Below, piece by piece: positions 1-12,534 of a DNA stretch of 64,000 nucleotides (position 1 is its first letter; each line of letters starts with the position of its first letter). Made by a program: the position numbers and the translations under genes. The stretch comes from Hydrogenophaga sp. (lineage in GTDB: Bacteria; Pseudomonadota; Gammaproteobacteria; Burkholderiales; Burkholderiaceae_C), in contig NZ_JADMKB010000005.1 of the NCBI RefSeq assembly GCF_018780075.1, positions 62,001-126,000 of the forward strand, read 5' to 3'. The notes below the pieces were generated by a model. That model was given only the letters and a program-made list of their open reading frames with translations. It was not told where the DNA came from and did no database searches.

Positions 1-1131
1 CTCCTGGGCCAGGCTGGCCTTGAAGGCCTCGAACTGGGGCGCGATCGCGATCTCGTCGTAGCGCACGCCCATGCGCGCCGCCATGTCGCGCGCGTCGATC
101 CAGGAGATGTCCGCCGTGTACGGCGACGGCATCATCACCGCGCGCACACGGTCCTTGCCGAGCGCATCGACCGCGATGGCGAGCACCAGCGCAGAGTCGA
201 TACCGCCCGAGAGGCCCAGGATCGCGGCCGGGAAGCCGTTCTTGCCGATGTAGTCACGAACGCCCAGCACCAGCGCGTGCCAAAGATCGGCCTCCTGGCT
301 GTGCGCTCGGTCCACTGCGGCATCGATCCGCCAGCCACCCGCCTGCAGCTCCATGGCCACGTCGAACAGCGTTTCCTCAAAACTGATGGCACGCCCTGCC
401 AGCGCACCGTCGGCGCCGAGCACGAAACTGCGCCCCTCGAACACGATCTCGTCCTGCCCACCCACCAGATGCGCATAGACCAACGGCAGGCCGGTGGACA
501 ATGCGCGCTCACGCATCATTGCCTCGCGTTCGCCCCCCTTGCCAGTGTGGAACGGCGATGCGTTGATGACCGCCAGCACCTGGGCGCCCGCTGCCGCCGC
601 ATCGGCCGCTGGCGCATCGAACCAGGCGTCTTCGCAGATCAGCAGGCCCACCCGCACCGCCACGCCCTCGGCGGTCGGCACATCGAACACACAGGGTTCG
701 GTGCCCGGCACAAAGTAGCGGCGTTCGTCAAACACCTGGTAGTTGGGCAGCTCGCGTTTGGCGTAGCGGTGCTTCACCACTCCCTCGAGCAGCACGCTCG
801 CCGCATTGAACAAGCGCGCCACCGAGACGCTGCGCTCGCGCCGGTCTCCGGCGTCCGTCGCGCGCCAAGGGTGACCCACCACGATGTGCAGGCCTTTGAG
901 CTGGATCGTCTCGCTCGCCACGGTTTTCAGGGCATCATCACAGGCTTCGATGAAGGCCGGGCGCAGAAACAGGTCTTCGGCCGCATAGCCGCAGATCGCG
1001 AGCTCGGGCGTGAGCAAGAGCCGTGCTCCGCGCGCATGGGCTTCATGCGCCGCGTCGATGATTTTCCGGGCGTTGCCCGGCATGTCACCCACCACGAAAT
1101 TGAGCTGGGCCACACAGATTTTGAGCGTCAT
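1..1131 (-). CDS. nadE: Glutamine-dependent NAD+ synthetase, 3' end outside window
   Basis: Makes NAD+ from nicotinic acid adenine dinucleotide, ATP and glutamine-derived ammonia in the cytosol. The first 377 codons are present and the reading frame runs off the left window edge, so the end of the synthetase domain is missing (two-domain family members are usually about 540-560 residues). The N-terminal glutaminase (nitrilase-fold) domain shows the glutamate of LTPELAICGY (E43) and the nucleophile cysteine in LLICEDAW (C166). The synthetase ATP-binding loop SGGIDS follows near residue 308. The chosen ATG gives MTLKICVAQLNFVVGD, a typical nitrilase-domain start. It is transcribed divergently from the GNAT-like gene, 105 bp away. 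Confidence 0.93.
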   Translation of the reverse strand, partial: MTLKICVAQLNFVVGDMPGNARKIIDAAHEAHARGARLLLTPELAICGYAAEDLFLRPAFIEACDDALKTVASETIQLKGLHIVVGHPWRATDAGDRRERSVSVARLFNAASVLLEGVVKHRYAKRELPNYQVFDERRYFVPGTEPCVFDVPTAEGVAVRVGLLICEDAWFDAPAADAAAAGAQVLAVINASPFHTGKGGEREAMMRERALSTGLPLVYAHLVGGQDEIVFEGRSFVLGADGALAGRAISFEETLFDVAMELQAGGWRIDAAVDRAHSQEADLWHALVLGVRDYIGKNGFPAAILGLSGGIDSALVLAIAVDALGKDRVRAVMMPSPYTADISWIDARDMAARMGVRYDEIAIAPQFEAFKASLAQE

Positions 1132-1236
1132 GAAACGGGTCAACCTCAGGAAAAACAAGGGACGCCAGGCCGTCGCGGTGCGCGTTCCCGTGGCATCGGT
1201 ACAAGCCCTGCTCGGCGCTCGAACGGGCACACCACC

Positions 1237-2457
1237 ATGGCGCTGAATGATTATGTCATCCGAGTCCTCAACACACCCACAGAGGTGCCCGCGGCGGATT
1301 GGGATGCGCTGCTCGATCAGGAGGCCGATCCGAGCCCCTTTCTGAAGCACGCCTACCTCAGCGCTCTGCACCACAGCGGCGGCGCGACGGCGCCCACCGG
1401 GTGGCAGCCACGCTTCGTGACGCTCTGGAAAGGCGCGCAACTCTGCGCAGCCTGCCCGCTGTACCTCAAGTCGCACTCCTACGGCGAATATGTGTTTGAC
1501 TGGGCGTGGGCCAATGCCCATGAACAGCACGGGCTGGCGTATTACCCCAAGGCCTTGGTGGCGGTGCCGTTCACACCCGTGCCAGGCGCCAGGCTGCTCG
1601 CACGGGATGGCTCAGCGCGCTCGGCGCTGGTCACAGCCCTGCTGCAGTTCACGAAGCAGGCCTCGCTGTCGTCGTTGCACCTGCTGTTCGCTCAACCGCA
1701 GGATGTCGCGGCCTGCGAAGCGGCCGGCATGATGCTTCGGCACACGGTGCAATTCCATTGGCACAACGCGACCTACCGCGATTTCGACCACTTCCTGAGC
1801 GGCCTGCAACAGGAGAAGCGCAAGAAAATCCGGCAGGAGCGGCGCAAGGTGGCCGAGGCCGGCGTGCACTTTCGACAAGCCCAGGGCCGAGCCATCACGG
1901 CGGACGACTGGGACCTTTTTTACCGCTGCTACGAACGCACCTACCGCGAACACGGCAACCCGCCGTACCTGAACCGCGATTTTTTCCAGCGCATGGCCAA
2001 TGACATGCCCGAGCACTGGCTGCTGTTCGTGGCCCAGCGCGAAGGACGCGACATCGCCTGCAGCCTGATCGGACTCGACACCGAGCACGGCGTGGCCTAT
2101 GGCCGCTATTGGGGTGCGATCGAACGGGTGGACTGCCTCCACTTCGAGGCCTGCTACTACCAACCCATCGAATGGTGCATCCTTCACGGCATGCGCCGAT
2201 TCGAGGGGGGCGCGCAAGGTGAACACAAGATGGCGCGCGCGCTGCTGCCCGTCCAGACGACCAGCGCACACTGGCTGGCCCATCCCGCGTTTGCCGACGC
2301 AGTGCAGCGCTTTCTGGAGCGCGAGGGAGAAGGGATCGAGAACTACCTCGAACACCTCGCTCAACGCAGCCCGCTTCGGGCGCCCCCGGCCGCGACCGGC
2401 AACGCACCCGTCACCATCGACAATCTGCCGAGCGCCCCTCCACGGAATCAGGTGTGA
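1237..2457 (+). CDS. GNAT-superfamily protein of the COG3146 (DUF482) family
   Basis: A 406-residue cytosolic protein resembling the COG3146/DUF482 family of GNAT-fold proteins, which look like peptidoglycan-type aminoacyl transferases; the substrate is unknown. Visible features are an aromatic-rich segment (EYVFDWAWANAHEQHG), a basic helix QQEKRKKIRQERRKV, and the family-like C-terminal segment with CYYQPIEWCI and FEGGAQGEHKMAR. The open frame extends upstream to 277, but that part is the antisense of nadE and is His/Arg-rich, so the ATG at 1237 (MALNDYVIRVL) was chosen. The last 40 residues are Pro/Ala-rich and probably disordered. Family assignment is good; biochemical role is unknown. Confidence 0.8.
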   Translation: MALNDYVIRVLNTPTEVPAADWDALLDQEADPSPFLKHAYLSALHHSGGATAPTGWQPRFVTLWKGAQLCAACPLYLKSHSYGEYVFDWAWANAHEQHGLAYYPKALVAVPFTPVPGARLLARDGSARSALVTALLQFTKQASLSSLHLLFAQPQDVAACEAAGMMLRHTVQFHWHNATYRDFDHFLSGLQQEKRKKIRQERRKVAEAGVHFRQAQGRAITADDWDLFYRCYERTYREHGNPPYLNRDFFQRMANDMPEHWLLFVAQREGRDIACSLIGLDTEHGVAYGRYWGAIERVDCLHFEACYYQPIEWCILHGMRRFEGGAQGEHKMARALLPVQTTSAHWLAHPAFADAVQRFLEREGEGIENYLEHLAQRSPLRAPPAATGNAPVTIDNLPSAPPRNQV

Positions 2458-2538
2458 CCAGGGCTTGGGCCACGGACAGCGGGTCTTCTTGGCGTGGCCG
2501 GCGGCTTTGTTCAGTTACATTTTCATTACACTCTCCCC

Positions 2539-2856
2539 ATGGATGAGACCGACGCCTTTTTCACTCAAACCGTTGTGGGGGCACCCTTCACGGTCATGAT
2601 GGGTCGCCGACGCTTGCCCGGAACGCCCGGCGCCGAAGGCATTGCCATCGGCCTGCGGACAGGGGAAAGCGCCCTGACCCGCATGTGGCAGGACTGGGTG
2701 GTGTTGAGCCATGCCTGTGACCCGGTCGGACACACCCGGCGGCGGCCAGGCCGCGTGCGGCGCGTGCTGGAGCGGCACGCCCTGTGGCTGGCGGTGCTGG
2801 GCATGGGCTCGCTCCTGGTCAGTCTGGTGCTGTGGGGAGCGATGCTGTGGAACTGA
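2539..2856 (+). CDS. Small membrane protein, first gene of the bactofilin cluster
   Basis: A 105-residue protein I do not recognise. The N-terminal half is soluble and the stretch after HTRRRPGRVRRVLER is basic. It is followed by one hydrophobic helix at about residues 80-103 that runs almost to the end, so it looks like a tail-anchored inner-membrane protein with its N-terminus in the cytosol. The frame could open at 2494, but the ATG at 2539 (MDETDAFF) is a cleaner start. No strong ribosome site is visible. Its stop overlaps the GTG start proposed for the first bactofilin, so the two are probably translationally coupled. I infer, without homology evidence, that it may anchor or modulate the bactofilin filament. 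Confidence 0.6.
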   Translation: MDETDAFFTQTVVGAPFTVMMGRRRLPGTPGAEGIAIGLRTGESALTRMWQDWVVLSHACDPVGHTRRRPGRVRRVLERHALWLAVLGMGSLLVSLVLWGAMLWN

Positions 2857-3311
2857 AGACGCCCCAAGACACCCTGACGATCGACCCGATCGCCATGAAC
2901 GTGGTCAACCGCGTGGCGGCGGGTTGCCGCCTCAGTGGTGACTTCCAGTTTGAGGGCGGCCTGATCGTGCAAGGCGAGGTGTCAGGCCAGATCAAGGTCA
3001 ATGGCCGCTTGATCGTCTGGAAAGGCGGTGTGGTGCGTGGCTCCATCCGGGTGCAAGGTGATTTCTACCTTTTCGGTCAGCTGGGCGCACAGGGGGCATC
3101 ACCCGAAGACACCCAGCTGGAGTGCATTGGGATGGCCTATGTGGCCCAGACCGGTGTTTCCACCGGCACCCTGATGGCGAAGCGCTTGCAGCTGTACGAA
3201 GGCGCGGACCTGCGGGGTCCTTTCAAGACGCTGAAGTTGTCGGGCGCCCTGCCCGTGTTGCATGATGTGCAACCCTCGCAGCCCCTGAAAACATCAGGAA
3301 GCCGACCATGA
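2847..3311 (+). CDS. Bactofilin family polymer-forming protein (copy 1)
   Basis: A cytoskeletal bactofilin of about 154 residues. Bactofilins form non-polar, nucleotide-independent filaments from a right-handed beta-helix and often recruit cell-wall enzymes or position organelles. The core shows the repeating short-strand pattern: LSGDFQFEGGLIVQGEVSGQ, then VNGRLIVWKGGVVRGSIRVQ, then a GMAYVAQTGVSTGTLMAKRL turn. The GTG at 2847 was chosen because GGGGAG lies 7 bases upstream; the ATG at 2895 (MNVVNRVAAG) is the alternative and has no such site. The gene overlaps the upstream small membrane protein by 10 bases and shares ATGA with the next bactofilin. Confidence 0.8.
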   Translation: MELKTPQDTLTIDPIAMNVVNRVAAGCRLSGDFQFEGGLIVQGEVSGQIKVNGRLIVWKGGVVRGSIRVQGDFYLFGQLGAQGASPEDTQLECIGMAYVAQTGVSTGTLMAKRLQLYEGADLRGPFKTLKLSGALPVLHDVQPSQPLKTSGSRP

Positions 3312-3895
3312 AAGCACGCCGCCACTTTCGCCCCGACCGCCCCCCAGAACAGGACGCAGGACCTTCACCCATGAACGACAACAACGACTACTCACCCGAG
3401 CAGGAACCCGCACCGGAGTACCAGCAGGACATGCCCCAGACCCTGGAGGTCGATGTGGGCAGGGCCATGCCGCCCACGATGGCCCAGGCCATTCCGATGT
3501 TGCAGTCCGATGCCATGCAAGGCACGCCGATCGACGCCACCGAAGCGACCAATTCGCGCAGCATGCTGGCCGAGGGCATCCATTTCGTGGGCAACGCCGT
3601 GCTTCGAGGCCCCTTCAGCGTGGCCGGTCAGGTGGATGGCAATCTGGTTCAGGCCGAAGGCGTTCAGGTCTCGGTGGTGGTGACCGAAACCGGGCGGGTC
3701 AAGGGCGACATCACGGCTCACAAGATTTCCGTCATGGGTCACACCGATGGTTTGCTGGATTCGGGCCAGGGCGAGGTCTCGCTGCACGACTCGGCCAGCG
3801 TGCACGGACTGGTGCGTTACGGCCGCATTCAAGTCAATGGGGCCGACCTCAACGCCACCCTGGAGCGCGTGGCTCCAGCCCGGAAAGCGATCTGA
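3308..3895 (+). CDS. Bactofilin family polymer-forming protein (copy 2, long N-terminus)
   Basis: A 195-residue bactofilin. The first 90 residues are polar, rich in Pro, Glu and Gln (EQEPAPEYQQDMPQ) and presumably disordered. The beta-helix core follows from about residue 95 (SMLAEGIHFVGNAVLRGPFS, then VAGQVDGNLVQAEGVQVSV, then VKGDITAHKISVMG). The start overlaps the stop of copy 1 by four bases (ATGA), indicating coupled translation. An in-frame ATG at 3371 (MNDNNDYS) is a possible alternative start. It is followed 8 bases later by a second small membrane protein. The core is clearly bactofilin; its cellular role is unknown. Confidence 0.82.
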   Translation: MKARRHFRPDRPPEQDAGPSPMNDNNDYSPEQEPAPEYQQDMPQTLEVDVGRAMPPTMAQAIPMLQSDAMQGTPIDATEATNSRSMLAEGIHFVGNAVLRGPFSVAGQVDGNLVQAEGVQVSVVVTETGRVKGDITAHKISVMGHTDGLLDSGQGEVSLHDSASVHGLVRYGRIQVNGADLNATLERVAPARKAI

Positions 3896-3903
3896 CGGTT
3901 TCC

Positions 3904-4404
3904 ATGCTGTGGCCAAGCAACACCAGCCCGCGACCGCCCGCCACATCATCGCCACAGGTCCCAGGCGCGGAGACCGTGCGACGGGCTGCACTCGAAGCGA
4001 GCTGGCGTCGGGACAAGCGCGTGGCACGGCGCCGGCTGTTCTGGCGCTGGACGCTCTGGTACATCCGGCGTTTTTCCGCTCCCGTTCTGGTGATCTTGGC
4101 GCTGGTTTTTGCAGCCCTTCATTTTTCAGACCGTTGGCTGGTCTGGCCGAACGCCGCTGGAACGCCGATCGCTGCGCCCGCCAAGATGCCGGCGGTCGGG
4201 CCCGCCACGCCCCCCGAGACCACGGCGCCCCCTTCAGAACAGCGGCCCCCAACGGACGCCCCCGATGGGATGGACGAACCGATGACATTGCATGCCGCTC
4301 AACAGCTGGGTGTCCGGACACCCGGAGCGGCAACCCTCCCCAGCAGGCAGACCGATACACTTCCCCTCAAACCCGAAACCTGGTTGCACAGCAAGGAGCC
4401 TTGA
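3904..4404 (+). CDS. Single-pass membrane protein with Pro-rich tail, between bactofilins 2 and 3
   Basis: A 166-residue protein with no family I recognise. A basic, aromatic segment (WRRDKRVARRRLFWRW) precedes one membrane helix at about residues 56-74. About 90 mostly disordered residues rich in Pro, Ala and Thr follow. The positive-inside rule puts the N-terminus in the cytosol and the Pro-rich tail in the periplasm. It is packed between two bactofilin genes (8 bases before, 4 after), so it is very likely part of the same transcription unit. It resembles the 2539-2856 product in size and in having one membrane helix, but not in sequence. A role coupling filaments to the envelope is inference only. 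Confidence 0.62.
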   Translation: MLWPSNTSPRPPATSSPQVPGAETVRRAALEASWRRDKRVARRRLFWRWTLWYIRRFSAPVLVILALVFAALHFSDRWLVWPNAAGTPIAAPAKMPAVGPATPPETTAPPSEQRPPTDAPDGMDEPMTLHAAQQLGVRTPGAATLPSRQTDTLPLKPETWLHSKEP

Positions 4405-4408
4405 CCCC

Positions 4409-4813
4409 ATGAGCCACAACCCCGCGTCCACCCGTCTCGTCCCCGCTGAGCGCCTTTCTGCCATCACCAGCCTGATCGCCGAAGGCGCTGTGTTCGACGG
4501 CAACTTTCACACCACACGCGACCAGGGCATCAAGGTCGACGGCCAGCTCAAGGGCAACATCACTTTTGAAGCCGGGGGTACGCTCCACGTGGGCGCCACC
4601 GGCGTGATCGAAAACACCCGCCTGGAAGCGGATTACGTGTTCATCGAAGGCAAGGTCATCGGCACCGTGATCGCCCGCAAGGCGCTGGAAATCACCGGCT
4701 CGGCCACCTTGATTGGCGACGCCAGCTACGACGAGCTGATCGACATGCACCCCCGCGCGCGCGTGCGCGGCAAGATCGAATACCGAGGCGACATCGACGC
4801 GGTACAGAACTGA
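4409..4813 (+). CDS. Bactofilin family polymer-forming protein (copy 3)
   Basis: A 134-residue bactofilin, the most canonical of the three. The core begins near residue 20 with ITSLIAEGAVFDGNF and continues through IKVDGQLKGNITFEAGGTLH, then VGATGVIENTRLEADYVFIE, then GKVIGTVIARKALEITGSAT, ending with the typical HPRARVRGKIEY segment. The ATG at 4409 was chosen; the longer open frame upstream lies over the previous gene. The previous stop is 4 bases away. A bidirectional hairpin terminator follows and separates the cluster from the convergent ppa gene. Confidence 0.9.
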   Translation: MSHNPASTRLVPAERLSAITSLIAEGAVFDGNFHTTRDQGIKVDGQLKGNITFEAGGTLHVGATGVIENTRLEADYVFIEGKVIGTVIARKALEITGSATLIGDASYDELIDMHPRARVRGKIEYRGDIDAVQN

Positions 4814-4827
4814 TCTTCTTCATCGGC

Positions 4828-4873
4828 TCAAAGAAAAAGCCTGCCAAGTTGCCCTGGCAGGCTTTTTCTTTGA
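4828..4873. terminator. Bidirectional intrinsic terminator between bactofilin 3 and ppa
   Basis: A near-perfect inverted repeat: AAAGAAAAAGCCTGCCA, then a short loop, then TGGCAGGCTTTTTCTTT. The A/T flanks give a U tract on either strand, so it can stop both the bactofilin transcript and the converging ppa transcript. Confidence 0.9.
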
Positions 4874-4900
4874 GCAAGACCCGGGCCATGGGCCCGCAGG

Positions 4901-5437
4901 TCAGTCTTGCTTGGCGTTGTAGGCGGCGATGCCGTCCATGATTTCCTTGTGGGCGGCGTCCTTGCCTTCCCAGCCCAGGATCTTGACCCACTTGCCCGGC
5001 TCCAGGTCTTTGTAGTGCTCAAAGAAGTGCTGGATCGTGTTCAGGCGCATCGGGTTCAGGTCTTCGGGCTTTTGCCATTGGGTGTAGATCGACAGGATCT
5101 TGTCGATCGGCACCGCCAGCACTTTGCCGTCTTCACCGGCTTCGTCCTGCATCTTGAGGATGCCGATCGCGCGGCAGGGCACCACCACGCCGGGAATCAG
5201 CGGCACGGGCGTGATCACCAGCACGTCCACCGGATCACCGTCACCCGACAGCGTCTTGGGCACATAACCGTAGTTCGTCGGGTAGTGCATGGCGGTGCTC
5301 ATGAAGCGGTCCACGAAGATCGCACCGGTTTCCTTGTCCACTTCGTACTTGATCGGATCGGCGTTCATCGGGATTTCGATGATCACGTTGAAGGATTCGG
5401 GCACGTTTTTGCCAGCGGTGACGTTGTCGAGGGACAT
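4901..5437 (-). CDS. ppa: Soluble inorganic pyrophosphatase (family I)
   Basis: Hydrolyses pyrophosphate to two phosphates in the cytosol, pulling biosynthetic reactions forward. At 178 residues it has the normal bacterial family I length. The signature DGDPVDVLV is present (near residue 66), with the conserved TNYGYVPKT just before it and the C-terminal [16 protein letters not shown]. The start is [18 protein letters not shown]. The 19 bases before the ATG (CCAACCTCCCTCAAACAAC) contain no Shine-Dalgarno sequence. It is divergent from the membrane pyrophosphatase gene, 305 bp away, so soluble and membrane pyrophosphatases share one control region. Confidence 0.97.
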   Translation of the reverse strand: MSLDNVTAGKNVPESFNVIIEIPMNADPIKYEVDKETGAIFVDRFMSTAMHYPTNYGYVPKTLSGDGDPVDVLVITPVPLIPGVVVPCRAIGILKMQDEAGEDGKVLAVPIDKILSIYTQWQKPEDLNPMRLNTIQHFFEHYKDLEPGKWVKILGWEGKDAAHKEIMDGIAAYNAKQD

Positions 5438-5742
5438 GTTGTTTGAGGGAGGTTGGTTGAAAACTGAAGCAGCCGGTGCAGGCCTGCTGCCTTCTGGAGA
5501 GGCATCTGGCGTGTCTCATGCGACCGGCACGCCTAGGATTTACCCTGATTTTACTGATTCGAAGCTGACTTACCGGCCCGCTTTCACATGCGCACCATGA
5601 ATTGCCGCTAAATTCGCCATGTTGGCCAATCGCCCTGTTTCAACGCTGTGCAACGCAGCGCAACCGGCAGCGAGGAAGCAACGCAGCGGGGGCACCCCGG
5701 AGGCGTTGCCCCTTCCAAGTCGAAACAACGAGGAGCGATTCA
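5438..5742. promoter_or_regulatory. Shared upstream region of ppa and hppA (305 bp, no gene)
   Basis: No convincing gene lies here; the open frame extending hppA upstream to 5602 lacks a good start. The stretch 5535-5615 is AT-richer than its surroundings (for example GATTTTACTGATT and CGCTAAATTCG) and is where the two promoters should lie, but I cannot assign hexamers with confidence. An inverted repeat, GCAACGC with GCGTTGC at about 5679-5714, sits in the hppA leader. GAGGAG just before 5743 is the hppA ribosome site. Confidence 0.5.
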
Positions 5743-8250
<2,508 letters not shown>

Positions 8251-8274
8251 TCGCCATTTGAGCCTCTGACATCC

Positions 8275-8305
8275 AAGCCCCGCAGGCTTTGCCTGCGGGG
8301 CTTTT
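8275..8305 (+). terminator. Intrinsic terminator after hppA
   Basis: A perfect 13-bp stem AAGCCCCGCAGGC / GCCTGCGGGGCTT with a 3-base TTT loop and a short T run (CTTTTC), 25 bases after the hppA stop. Confidence 0.9.
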
Positions 8306-8431
8306 CATTGAGCGATCCCAAACAGCGGACTCCAGCCATGCGCTGGATGCGACAGCGATTCAATGCCAACCGGTGTACGGTCCTATTCAAGCGGCGTACC
8401 ATGAAACCGTGAACACCGACCCACGCATGCC

Positions 8432-9253
8432 ATGACCGAACTCGTCGTCCGACGCCTGCTGATCGATCTGGACACGCCCGTGCCCCGGCACTGGTGCAAC
8501 GGCGACGCGTTTCTGACCGCCTGGTTCAATGCGCTGTCGATGAGCTTTCCCGTGGGCGAGCAGTTTTTCATCGACTCGGTGCGCAACGGCCTGAAGGCCC
8601 TCCCGCCCGAGCAGCAGGCGCGGTACCGCGAAGAGGTGCAAGGCTTCATTGGCCAGGAGGCCACCCACCGCCGCATCCACGCCATGTTCAACGCACAGCT
8701 GGAGAGGCACGGTCTGGACAACGCCTGGGAGCCGCGTGCGCGGAAACGCCTGCAGCTCATGGAAGGCAGCGATCCGCGTCACGGTCTGGCCATCACCGCC
8801 GCCAACGAACACTTCACGGCCCTTTTCGCCGAATGGATGCTCTCGCATCCGCACCGGCTCGACGGCTGCGAGCCGCGCCTGAAAACCCTGTGGCTCTGGC
8901 ACAGCGCCGAAGAGGCCGAGCACAAAAATACCGCCTTCGATCTGTACCAGGCGCTGGGCGGCAGCCACGGCTGGCGGGTCAAGTGGATGCGGCGCGTGAC
9001 GGTGATCTTCCTGTCTGACACGCTGCGCCAGACCGCACACAACCTGAGGCGCGACGGCACGCTTTGGCGCTGGTCCACCTGGGTCAGCGGCACACGGCAT
9101 CTGCTGGGGCGAGAAGGCCTGCTGCGCCAGAGCGTCAAGCCCTGGCTCGCTTACTTCCGCCCCGACTTTCACCCCCGCCAGCAGCACAGCGAACTCTCGG
9201 CCCGCTGGCTGACCGACAACGCCAACGCCTACACCCCCGTGGGTGCGACCTGA
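8432..9253 (+). CDS. Predicted metal-dependent hydrolase (COG3687, PF10118 family)
   Basis: A 273-residue cytosolic protein of the COG3687 family, whose helical fold resembles di-iron carboxylate proteins. The substrate is unknown. Candidate metal ligands fall in FIGQEATHRRIH, in AANEHFTALFAEWML and in WHSAEEAEHKNTAFD, the repeated E-x2-H pattern expected of the family. The ATG at 8432 gives MTELVVRRLLIDLDTPVPRHW. No strong ribosome site is visible. It stands alone between the hppA terminator and moaA and has no evident functional link to either. Confidence 0.8.
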   Translation: MTELVVRRLLIDLDTPVPRHWCNGDAFLTAWFNALSMSFPVGEQFFIDSVRNGLKALPPEQQARYREEVQGFIGQEATHRRIHAMFNAQLERHGLDNAWEPRARKRLQLMEGSDPRHGLAITAANEHFTALFAEWMLSHPHRLDGCEPRLKTLWLWHSAEEAEHKNTAFDLYQALGGSHGWRVKWMRRVTVIFLSDTLRQTAHNLRRDGTLWRWSTWVSGTRHLLGREGLLRQSVKPWLAYFRPDFHPRQQHSELSARWLTDNANAYTPVGAT

Positions 9254-9337
9254 ACCCATGGCAGCACCCCGCCGAAAGCCTTGTGCGGACAAGGCTCACC
9301 GGCCCAGCGGATGTGCAGCGTCCACCATAATGCGGGT

Positions 9338-10453
9338 ATGTCCGATCGCGTGATTCCCCTTGTTGACCAGCGCATCGCTTCGCTGGTGGCCCGCATTCCC
9401 TCGATGCCCATTGCAGCCACCGGCCTGCTGGGCGACGCGCTGGGCCGGCCCTTGCGTGACCTGCGCATCAGCGTCACCGACCGCTGCAACTTCCGCTGCA
9501 GCTACTGCATGCCCAAGTCGATCTTCGACAAGGACTACCCCTACCTGCCCCACAGCGCCCTGCTCTCTTTCGAAGAGATCACCCGCCTGGCGAGCCGGTT
9601 TGTGGACCACGGCGTGCAGAAGATCCGCCTCACCGGTGGCGAGCCGTTGCTGCGCAAGAACCTGGAAATCCTGATCGAACAGCTGGCCGCCTTGCGCACC
9701 ACCGAAGGCCGGCCGCTGGACATCACGCTCACCACCAATGGCTCGCTGCTGGAACGCAAGGCCACGGCACTCAAGGCGGCCGGGCTGCAGCGCGTGACCG
9801 TGAGCCTCGACGGTCTCGACGACGCGGTGTTCCGCGCCATGAACGACGTGGACTTTCCGGTGGCCGACGTGCTGAACGGCATCGAGGCCGCCCGGGCGGC
9901 GGGTCTGGGTCCGATCAAGATCAACATGGTGGTCAAGCGCGGCACCAACGAGCATGAAATCCTGCCGATGGCGCGCCACTTCAAAGGCACGGGCATCGTG
10001 CTGCGCTTCATTGAGTACATGGACGTCGGCGCCACCAACGGCTGGCGCATGGACGAGGTGATGCCCAGCGCCGAGGTGGTCGCGAAGATCCACGCCGAGC
10101 TGCCGCTGGTGCAGCTCGATCCTTCCTCGCCCGGCGAGACCGCCGAGCGCTGGGGCTACGCCGATGGCTCGGGCGAAATCGGCGTCATCAGCAGCGTCAC
10201 GCAGGCCTTCTGCCGCGACTGCAACCGCGCCCGGCTCTCCACCGAAGGCAAGCTCTACCTCTGCCTGTTCGCCAGCCAGGGCCACGACCTGCGCCACCTG
10301 CTGCGCAACGGCACCAGCGACGCCGACCTGGGCAGCGCCATCGCCGCCATCTGGCAGGGCCGCGACGACCGCTACTCCGAGTTGCGCGCCTCCATGCCCC
10401 CGGACGCCTCCACGGGTGGGCGGCGGGTGGAGATGAGCTACATCGGGGGGTAG
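9338..10453 (+). CDS. moaA: GTP 3',8-cyclase (molybdenum cofactor biosynthesis MoaA)
   Basis: A radical-SAM enzyme that converts GTP to the cyclic precursor in the first step of molybdenum cofactor synthesis. At 371 residues it has the SAM cluster motif C-x3-C-x2-C at C50, C54 and C57 ([13 protein letters not shown]). The second cluster sits near the C-terminus ([10 protein letters not shown], then CLF 14 residues later), and the protein ends in the conserved Gly-Gly (MSYIGG). The frame opens earlier at 9281, but [10 protein letters not shown] at 9338 is the better start. It leads a moaA-mobA-moeA run; a palindromic repeat begins 2 bases after its stop. Confidence 0.96.
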   Translation: MSDRVIPLVDQRIASLVARIPSMPIAATGLLGDALGRPLRDLRISVTDRCNFRCSYCMPKSIFDKDYPYLPHSALLSFEEITRLASRFVDHGVQKIRLTGGEPLLRKNLEILIEQLAALRTTEGRPLDITLTTNGSLLERKATALKAAGLQRVTVSLDGLDDAVFRAMNDVDFPVADVLNGIEAARAAGLGPIKINMVVKRGTNEHEILPMARHFKGTGIVLRFIEYMDVGATNGWRMDEVMPSAEVVAKIHAELPLVQLDPSSPGETAERWGYADGSGEIGVISSVTQAFCRDCNRARLSTEGKLYLCLFASQGHDLRHLLRNGTSDADLGSAIAAIWQGRDDRYSELRASMPPDASTGGRRVEMSYIGG

Positions 10454-10455
10454 AT

Positions 10456-10530
10456 GACGCCCCCCTGCGGCGTCACCCCCCAGGGGGCGATGCAAGCGGC
10501 CCGGCAAAGCCGGTTCCACCGCATCCTGGA
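10456..10530 (+). repeat. Stop-proximal palindromic repeat, copy 1 (after moaA)
   Basis: First copy of a repeat family found seven times in this window. Module A is GACGCCCCCCTGCGGCGTC, module B is CCCCCCAGGGGG and module C is CCGGCAAAGCCGG followed by TTCCACCGC. It starts 2 bases after the moaA stop in the same orientation as moaA and lies upstream of the mobA start. Confidence 0.85.
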
Positions 10531-10603
10531 TTTCTGTCACATCGCTCCGGAGACTTTCATTGAGCCACCCGCTGACACATGTATCTACTTTGCGAGGTCT
10601 CCC

Positions 10604-11227
10604 TTGATCCAAGCTTCTGAAATCACCGCCCTCGTGCTCGCCGGCGGCCGTGGCTCGCGCATGGGCGGGGTCGACAAAGGCCTGCAGAACTTCAATGGCA
10701 CGCCGCTGGCGCTGCACGCCCTGTTGCGCCTGCAGATGCAGGAAGGCGGCCTGATCGGTGAGCTGATGGTGAACGCCAACCGCAACCTCTCGGCGTACGA
10801 GGCCTTTGGCCACCCGGTCTGGCCCGACACGCTGTCCGACTACGCCGGTCCGCTGGCGGGCTTTCTCACCGGCATGGAGCGTTGCGAAACGCCCTACCTG
10901 CTCACCGCGCCTTGCGACACACCGCTGTTCCCGATGGACCTGGCCCGGCGCCTGGCCGCCGCGTTCGACGACCCGTCCACCGAGATCGCCATGGCCGCCG
11001 CCCGCGAAGAGGACGGCCAGCTGCGCACCCAGCCCGTGTTCTGTCTGCTGCGGGTGGGCCTGCTGGAGAGCCTGGTGGCCTTCACGCAAGCCGGGGGCCG
11101 CAAGATCGACCGCTGGACCGATCAGCACAAGACCGTGGTCGTGCCCTTCGACCAGCCCGGCGATCACCCCCGGGCTTTCTTCAACGCCAACACCCTGGCC
11201 GAACTGCAGTCGCTCGAAGGCGCCTGA
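10604..11227 (+). CDS. mobA: Molybdenum cofactor guanylyltransferase
   Basis: Transfers GMP from GTP to molybdopterin to make the guanine dinucleotide cofactor. The 207-residue product has the nucleotidyltransferase signature [16 protein letters not shown] at the N-terminus, then DYAGPLAG and the metal-site segment [10 protein letters not shown]. The frame is open from 10454, but that stretch is the palindromic repeat. The TTG at 10604 is chosen because GAGG lies 6 bases upstream and it gives [15 protein letters not shown], the normal family start. It is preceded by moaA and followed 26 bases later by moeA. Confidence 0.9.
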   Translation: MIQASEITALVLAGGRGSRMGGVDKGLQNFNGTPLALHALLRLQMQEGGLIGELMVNANRNLSAYEAFGHPVWPDTLSDYAGPLAGFLTGMERCETPYLLTAPCDTPLFPMDLARRLAAAFDDPSTEIAMAAAREEDGQLRTQPVFCLLRVGLLESLVAFTQAGGRKIDRWTDQHKTVVVPFDQPGDHPRAFFNANTLAELQSLEGA

Positions 11228-11253
11228 GTTCCCGCCACTTCCAACGCTGTCCC

Positions 11254-12534
<1,281 letters not shown>

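Noticed and set aside
277-1236. N-terminal extension of the GNAT-like gene
   Set aside because: It lies entirely over the nadE coding sequence on the other strand and has no family similarity.
10454-10603. Upstream extension of mobA from the moaA stop
   Set aside because: The sequence is the palindromic repeat; a TTG with a ribosome site gives the normal MobA N-terminus.
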